Source of the DNA: Neptunicella plasticusilytica
Lineage (GTDB): Bacteria; Pseudomonadota; Gammaproteobacteria; Enterobacterales; Alteromonadaceae
Direction of reading: 5' to 3'
Assembly (NCBI RefSeq): GCF_047922965.1
Contig: NZ_CP150481.1
Location: forward strand, 4,030,001 to 4,094,000
Length of the DNA: 64,000 nt
The notes beneath the pieces were generated by a model. It saw only the letters and a program-made list of their open reading frames with translations, made no database searches and had not been told where the DNA came from. The translations under genes and the position numbers were made by a program. Positions 59,406 through 64,000 of the stretch are shown here, one piece after another (position 1 is the first letter of the stretch; each line of letters begins with the position of its first letter).

Positions 59406-59595
59406 ATTCCTGATACTAGTGGCACTCAGTCAAATAACGGCCTGCAGTAACAGGGCGGTATATGAAAATATGCAACAACATCAACGTATTCAATGCCTGG
59501 ATGAACTGCCGTCCGTTTATCAGGAGTGTATCGAGCGAACCAAAAAATCCTATGAAGAATATAAGCGTGAACGCCAAGAGGTGGTAAAGGAATAA
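59398..59595 (+). CDS. Small lipoprotein
   Basis: 65 residues from ATG 59398. The lipobox is in SQITAC with Cys at about 16, followed by a helical charged region (QECIERTKKSYEEYKRER). GGGGG in the end of the upstream gene serves as its ribosome site, so both are co-translated. Function unknown. Confidence 0.7.
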   Translation: MNKFLILVALSQITACSNRAVYENMQQHQRIQCLDELPSVYQECIERTKKSYEEYKRERQEVVKE

Positions 59596-59710
59596 TGCAC
59601 CGATATTTAAACCTAAATAATTAGGTTACTTTACGTATTATTCTGACAAATTTTTAAGCACAATATTATTTGAATATGCTCAACCCAAAAGCTACTGACC
59701 AAGGATCAAT

Positions 59711-60379
59711 ATGTTAACTCGCTTTCTTATCGGCATTGTAACCATCACTTTTTCATTGGCAGGATTAGCGGCACAAGTGCAGGATGCTTTCCCCGATAAG
59801 ATAAACCCCAAGCATAACTATGTGTTCTACTCCCACGGTTTTATTGTTGAGGGAGAAAATGCCACGCCTGTTCACCCAAGATGGGGGAAATATGACTTTC
59901 CCGCTGTTAAAAACCAATTAAGTGATGATGGCTACCAGTTGATCGCCTATCACCGCCCAAAAGATACTGATCCGCGCGAACATGCAGCATTATTGGCAAA
60001 AAACGTTAATCAGCTGATTGACGCAGGTGTACCCCCGCAACATATCGCGCTGGTCGGTTTTTCGCGCGGGGGCTTTATTACTATTGTGGCTTCCAATCAA
60101 TTAAAGAATAGCCAGGTCAACTTTGCCATTTTGGCCGGTTGTGGTGATTCGATAATCAACCATCCGGAGTTTCAATTCTATGGACGCATTTTATCCATTT
60201 ATGAAACCTCGGATCAGATTGGTTCCTGTGATGCTGTTAACCAGCGTAGTAATAACGCGACCACTTATACTGAGTTGTCCATTTCTACCGGCAAAGAACA
60301 TGGCGCTTTTTACCTTCCCCGCGAGGAATGGCTAGTACCGCTAAAACAGTGGCTAAAGGGCGCATTCAATCAGCACTAA
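59711..60379 (+). CDS. Secreted alpha/beta hydrolase
   Basis: 222 residues with signal peptide (about 1-20). The nucleophile elbow is GFSRGG, with a possible Asp in ETSDQIG and His in KEHGAFY. No cap domain. It is probably a periplasmic or exported esterase-like protein of unknown substrate. Confidence 0.75.
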   Translation: MLTRFLIGIVTITFSLAGLAAQVQDAFPDKINPKHNYVFYSHGFIVEGENATPVHPRWGKYDFPAVKNQLSDDGYQLIAYHRPKDTDPREHAALLAKNVNQLIDAGVPPQHIALVGFSRGGFITIVASNQLKNSQVNFAILAGCGDSIINHPEFQFYGRILSIYETSDQIGSCDAVNQRSNNATTYTELSISTGKEHGAFYLPREEWLVPLKQWLKGAFNQH

Positions 60380-60406
60380 CATCTTGCCGAATCTATTCGC
60401 CCGCAT

Positions 60407-60898
60407 CTAACTTTTTCGCCCTACGCACCATATGTTATAAGCCCGGCCGATAAAAATACCACTAAAGCCCCCGTACAAAACACTGCACACAACAATAAAG
60501 GTTTGATGATGCAACATCTCCGGATTAAGGGCAGACAGGACACCGACGGTATATTTAGTGAAAAATATTGCCATCATTAGCATTAAGGGGATCCAACTAC
60601 CGTTAATGGAGTATTTGCCATGAGTGGGGTCATAATTAACCCCTTGGGCAGTAAAGAATTTTGCCAAAACAATAGCCGTTAGAGCCAAGCTTGCCAGCCA
60701 CAGGGTCATTGGCATGATTGCAGTACCAAAGCTAGTCAACATACCAAAATAAGACAGCGCAACCATACCTATCGGAAGCAGAAAAATAACATGACTTTTA
60801 ACCGTACGGTTGCGGCTCTGCTGCCAACCTAAATAAATTAACAACACAAACAAGCCAAAAACCCATAAAGGGGTATGAGTGAGTATTTCAATCAACAT
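60407..60898 (-). CDS. Inner-membrane protein, DUF6622-like
   Basis: 163 residues with five hydrophobic segments. It starts MLIEILTHTPLWVFGLFVLL, the pattern of a small bacterial membrane family (I believe DUF6622). Function unknown. It is convergent with the hydrolase gene. Confidence 0.65.
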   Translation of the reverse strand: MLIEILTHTPLWVFGLFVLLIYLGWQQSRNRTVKSHVIFLLPIGMVALSYFGMLTSFGTAIMPMTLWLASLALTAIVLAKFFTAQGVNYDPTHGKYSINGSWIPLMLMMAIFFTKYTVGVLSALNPEMLHHQTFIVVCSVLYGGFSGIFIGRAYNIWCVGRKS

Positions 60899-61191
60899 TA
60901 TTACTTCTCTTTTTATATCTAATTTAGTCAGATGATCTATTGATGTGATAGCAGACTATAAAGCAAGAGCAGCAAAATTGCAGGGAGGACGAAAAATAAT
61001 TCAAGAACAATTATTTTCTTTATAAATCAAGGTTATAGAATTTATGTTCTTCTTAGTTTACATTTAAAGCGTGTTCGGTTTTAGTGATTCTGCATACTTA
61101 AAATACTTAAAACGCCGTTGGTACTGAACGTCTCCGGCAAGCTTATATCGGGGCGATATACTCTTCTTGCCTTGATGCTAATCAAAGCAAT

Positions 61192-61992
61192 TTATTCGCC
61201 CGTATCCAAATCAAACTTTTTGACTGCCTGTTCAATCAGCGTGTCCGATTCACCCCGTGAAGTCAGCTCCATGCCACCGGCCGACAGGCTAAAACTGCCC
61301 AGGCCTTGAATGTACTCACGGCTGCTGGTAAGAAAATTGACCACATCGGCTTCAGGTACGTTGGCTTCCTGCAATTGTTTGGCAAATTCCTGAGTTTGAC
61401 CAAATTCGTAAAACTCCGACATGGCATTCAGCTGATCAAGTTTTTTCTGCAGTGCCTGATTACGATCCAGATAATCCTGCAAACGTTGCAGCGCCTGTTC
61501 GCGTGCTGCCTTGTCAGCCTGAGCGGCAGCCTCTTCGGCCGGATCGGTTATCTCAGATGGTGACTCGGTTTCAGATTCTGACGTTTCTGTGCTTTGCGCT
61601 TCTGTGTCAGTATCGGCAACCTCATCATCAGGACTAGTCTCAGAGTCTTCTGTCGTTATTCCCTGCACCTGCCATTTACCTTCAACCAGTTTCACCTCAA
61701 CCGGATCAGTTATGCCGAACCGATCGGCCATTTGTTGCAGGTCTTCGGCAACCGGCCGCAGGTTAAAGGCAATCATATTGTTGACCGTTTTCAAACTGAC
61801 GCTACCCATTCCCGATTCCAGCACCTGTAACGGGTTATCGGTTTGGCCCAGACTGATACTGTCCGTCAGGCTGGACAGGTCACCGGAAATATCCTGTTTT
61901 TGCTTCTGCGCCAGAGATTGCAAGGTCTGGTTACTTTTATCGGGGTCGGACAGATAATCAAACAGCGATAGTCCGGTTGTCTGAATTTGCAT
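61192..61992 (-). CDS. Hypothetical acidic protein (266 aa)
   Basis: 266 residues without signal peptide. An N-terminal helical part (about 1-110), an acidic Ser/Thr/Glu linker (about 112-155) and a helical C-part (QRLQDYLDRNQALQKKLDQL) ending LGSFSLSAGGMEL. Not recognised. It is divergent from the large SMC-like ATPase gene, 232 bp away. Confidence 0.65.
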   Translation of the reverse strand: MQIQTTGLSLFDYLSDPDKSNQTLQSLAQKQKQDISGDLSSLTDSISLGQTDNPLQVLESGMGSVSLKTVNNMIAFNLRPVAEDLQQMADRFGITDPVEVKLVEGKWQVQGITTEDSETSPDDEVADTDTEAQSTETSESETESPSEITDPAEEAAAQADKAAREQALQRLQDYLDRNQALQKKLDQLNAMSEFYEFGQTQEFAKQLQEANVPEADVVNFLTSSREYIQGLGSFSLSAGGMELTSRGESDTLIEQAVKKFDLDTGE

Positions 61993-62224
61993 AATATTGC
62001 CTGAGTCGGTTAAGCGTTAATCGTTATGGTTGCGATAAACAAAGCAATCTTTACGCCAATCCACCATCGGATAAATCGCACGCTTTTTAGCCTGTTGTTG
62101 ACATCAATTCAGTCAGGAGGTGATTAAGCCTAATCTGGCAGTGTTTTTAGCCGGCAATTCGGGCTAGAATCAGCCTCAATCCCGTTTGTGTTCTGGCGGG
62201 AATCTGATTTTGCCAAGGAGTCGT

Positions 62225-64000
62225 ATGCCAGGTTTACAACGCATCATACTTATCGATACCCATCTGCCCGGCGTGGTAGAACTCAAACTCAACGGTCACA
62301 CCAATATTTGCGGTACCAATGCCTCCGGTAAAACCACTTTGCAGCGGTTAATCCCGGTGTTTTATGGTGAATATCCCAGCCGGGTGGTACCTGCCACTCG
62401 CGACAGTTTTGAGCGCTGGTATCTGCCTCGTGAATCCAGTTTTATTATTTACGAATACGAACGCGCCGAGCAGGATCGCTGTCAGGTTGTACTCAGCTCC
62501 AACGGCAACGGGGTACAGTATCGTTTTGTCGGTAAACCCTTCGAGTTGGCCGATTATCTGTACAAGAACAACGCGGGCGAACACCATAGCGTATCGATGA
62601 ACGAGCTGGCACGCAGCCTTAAACGCAGCAATGTGCTGGTGACCAACCTGCTAAACACCAAAGAATTTCGCGCCATTATCCAGCATGATCGCGCCACTCT
62701 CACTGCCAGTGCCAACAGCCGTGAATTACTCGGTTATGCGCGCATCTTCAGCTTATCCGGGAGCAACGGCAATCTGCGCCATATTGAAAAACTGGCCAAG
62801 GCGGTGCATTCCAAAGAAGGCAAAATGGAAACCATCAAGGCCATGATCGCCGCGATTCTGGAAGAAGACGGCGTCCAGCCGCCGCGTTCCAGTTTAAGTC
62901 GCCAGCGGGTAGAAGACTGGATAAAAGAATCCCATCTAATTCAGGAGTTTGATGCCATCCGCCCGGAATTTGCCAAACTGGAACAGGCCGATGATCAGTT
63001 AAGTCAGGCCGAACAACGCCTGGCGGCATTAAACCTGCAATTCAAACAGGATCTCAGTGTACTGGCCGCTAATATTGTCGAAGTAGACGGGCAGCTGAAT
63101 GAGCTGATCGACAACATTAAATTCAATGAAAAACAGTGGAATGAAAACCGCGATAGCCTCAATCAGGACTTGTCTGCCGCCAAAGCCGATGTCAACAAAC
63201 TGTCGGCTGATCTGGAACAGGTCGAACAGGAATTCGAGCAATGGCAGGAGCAGGATATCGACAAGCTGCAAAACAACCTGCAACAGCTGCCACAATGGCA
63301 CACCCAACTGGACAGCCTGAATAACCGTTATCTGCTGTTAACTGAAAAGCATCAGGATGTGGAATCGGCTTACCATAAACGTCTGGCCGATTTAAATGAA
63401 AAGCTGCAACAGGAGCTGGAACAGGCCGGCGAGCAAATTCAGCAACTCCAGCAGCAACATGCCAGACAAAAGCAGGCCGAACAACAGGATCTGCAACACA
63501 TTCGTGACGATTACAACCAGCAACGCGAGCAGCTGAAAAATGACTTTGGTCAGCAGTTGCAAACCTTGCGCATTGAGCAGGCCGAGCTGGTGGCGGGGCT
63601 GAAAAATGCCGGTTTTAACGAATTTGAACAAAGCCAGCTGGATATACTGGACGCGACCATCAGCGAAGCCAGCATCGCCGAAGATAGCGCCCGCGAAAGT
63701 TTGACTACCGCCCAGCAAAATAGCCATAAAATGCTCAAGCAGCGTGAACTGTGCCGCGACGAACTGGATAATGCCAATCGCCGTCAGCAACAGCAACAAC
63801 AGCAAATCGATAAAATCGAGGCGTTACTCTACCCCGGTGACAATACCCTGCTGGAATTTTTGCGCCGTGAGCAACCTGGCTGGGAGAACAAGCTGGGCAA
63901 GGTGATCCATCCCGATTTACTCAAACGCAAGGATCTTAAACCTCATACTGGTAAAGACAACAACAGCCTGTTTGGCCTGCAACTGGATTTGCATAATCTG
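62225..64000 (+). CDS. SMC-like ATPase (DUF3584 type), C-terminus cut by window end
   Basis: At least 592 residues. Walker A is GTNASGKTT (about 29-37) within an ABC/SMC-type N-terminal half (MPGLQRIILIDTHLPGVVEL). A very long coiled coil follows (about 260-560; runs of QQL, EQ and QQQQQ). AAGGAG precedes the ATG. The Walker B half lies beyond the window. It resembles DUF3584 ATPases, SMC/MukB/Rad50 relatives of unclear role; a defence role is only a possibility. Confidence 0.75.
   Translation, partial: MPGLQRIILIDTHLPGVVELKLNGHTNICGTNASGKTTLQRLIPVFYGEYPSRVVPATRDSFERWYLPRESSFIIYEYERAEQDRCQVVLSSNGNGVQYRFVGKPFELADYLYKNNAGEHHSVSMNELARSLKRSNVLVTNLLNTKEFRAIIQHDRATLTASANSRELLGYARIFSLSGSNGNLRHIEKLAKAVHSKEGKMETIKAMIAAILEEDGVQPPRSSLSRQRVEDWIKESHLIQEFDAIRPEFAKLEQADDQLSQAEQRLAALNLQFKQDLSVLAANIVEVDGQLNELIDNIKFNEKQWNENRDSLNQDLSAAKADVNKLSADLEQVEQEFEQWQEQDIDKLQNNLQQLPQWHTQLDSLNNRYLLLTEKHQDVESAYHKRLADLNEKLQQELEQAGEQIQQLQQQHARQKQAEQQDLQHIRDDYNQQREQLKNDFGQQLQTLRIEQAELVAGLKNAGFNEFEQSQLDILDATISEASIAEDSARESLTTAQQNSHKMLKQRELCRDELDNANRRQQQQQQQIDKIEALLYPGDNTLLEFLRREQPGWENKLGKVIHPDLLKRKDLKPHTGKDNNSLFGLQLDLHNL

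Noticed and set aside
61144..61160. TATATCG-GGG-CGATATA inverted repeat after the 266-residue gene
   Set aside because: No T-run follows on the minus strand, so a terminator is not supported; it may be chance.
62225..64000. Considered as MukB or a Wadjet JetC component
   Set aside because: No mukF, mukE or jet-like neighbours are seen in the window, the N-terminus looks more like DUF3584, and the other half is missing.
1..64000. tRNA, rRNA or transposase genes
   Set aside because: I looked for T-loop signatures, long conserved rRNA stretches and DDE or tyrosine transposase motifs and saw none.

Overview
The window is 64 kb of a gammaproteobacterial chromosome. Gene content and order (rpoH-ftsX-ftsE-ftsY-rsmD; dksA-gluQ-pcnB-folK-panB-panC; tamA-tamB; yadG-yadH) and the PLP-dependent aspartate decarboxylase PanP point to Alteromonadales, probably a marine, polysaccharide-using Alteromonadaceae-like bacterium. 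This is inferred from gene families alone. I saw no rRNA, tRNA, CRISPR array or transposase gene.

Layout. 1-5.5 kb: a ZIP metal transporter cut by the window start, envelope lipoprotein genes, pip, a DUF1223 gene, dtd, a spermidine-synthase-like gene and a GNAT/hot-dog fusion. 5.6-15 kb: rpoH, an EAL-HDOD signalling protein, the cell division and secretion cluster ftsY-ftsE-ftsX, rsmD, dgkA, yjaG, yhgN and pepB. 15-25 kb: sfsA, dksA, gluQ, pcnB (with an AUU start codon), folK, panB and panC, then a lone PEP-CTERM protein, a palindromic repeat, panP, a degenerate EAL protein and an acetyltransferase. 25-37 kb: tamA-tamB, an OlsF-like lipid acyltransferase, an LpxH-like phosphatase, the YadGH exporter, an exonuclease and a GH19 lysozyme-like enzyme. 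37-48 kb: a CheX-receiver fusion, a potassium channel, a 272 bp MITE, a quinone-reductase-like dehydrogenase, malic enzyme, a GH3 lipoprotein, and a KdpD/KdpE-like two-component pair in one operon with trkH. 49-53 kb: GH67 alpha-glucuronidase and an acetylesterase, which with the GH3 enzyme form a glucuronoxylan side-chain and oligomer set. 53-55 kb: an SDR/TetR pair with visible operators and a DUF2200 gene.

The most unusual stretch is 55.2-58.2 kb: an AT-rich island of three gene cassettes on the minus strand, each CDS ending inside an attC-like recombination site. No integron integrase is present here. Inverted repeats bound the island on both sides, fitting a CALIN-type (integrase-less) cassette cluster. 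The cassette products are a coiled-coil membrane protein, a membrane-anchored protein with an EF-hand-like loop and a small membrane protein, all of unknown function.

58-64 kb: an HTH/DUF2975 pair, small secreted or lipoprotein genes, a hydrolase, membrane and hypothetical proteins, and the N-terminal part of a large SMC-like ATPase (DUF3584 type) cut by the window end.

Two mobile-repeat families (a ~240 bp palindromic element and an IS5-type MITE) lie in several intergenic gaps. One spaced inverted repeat recurs upstream of two different signalling genes.
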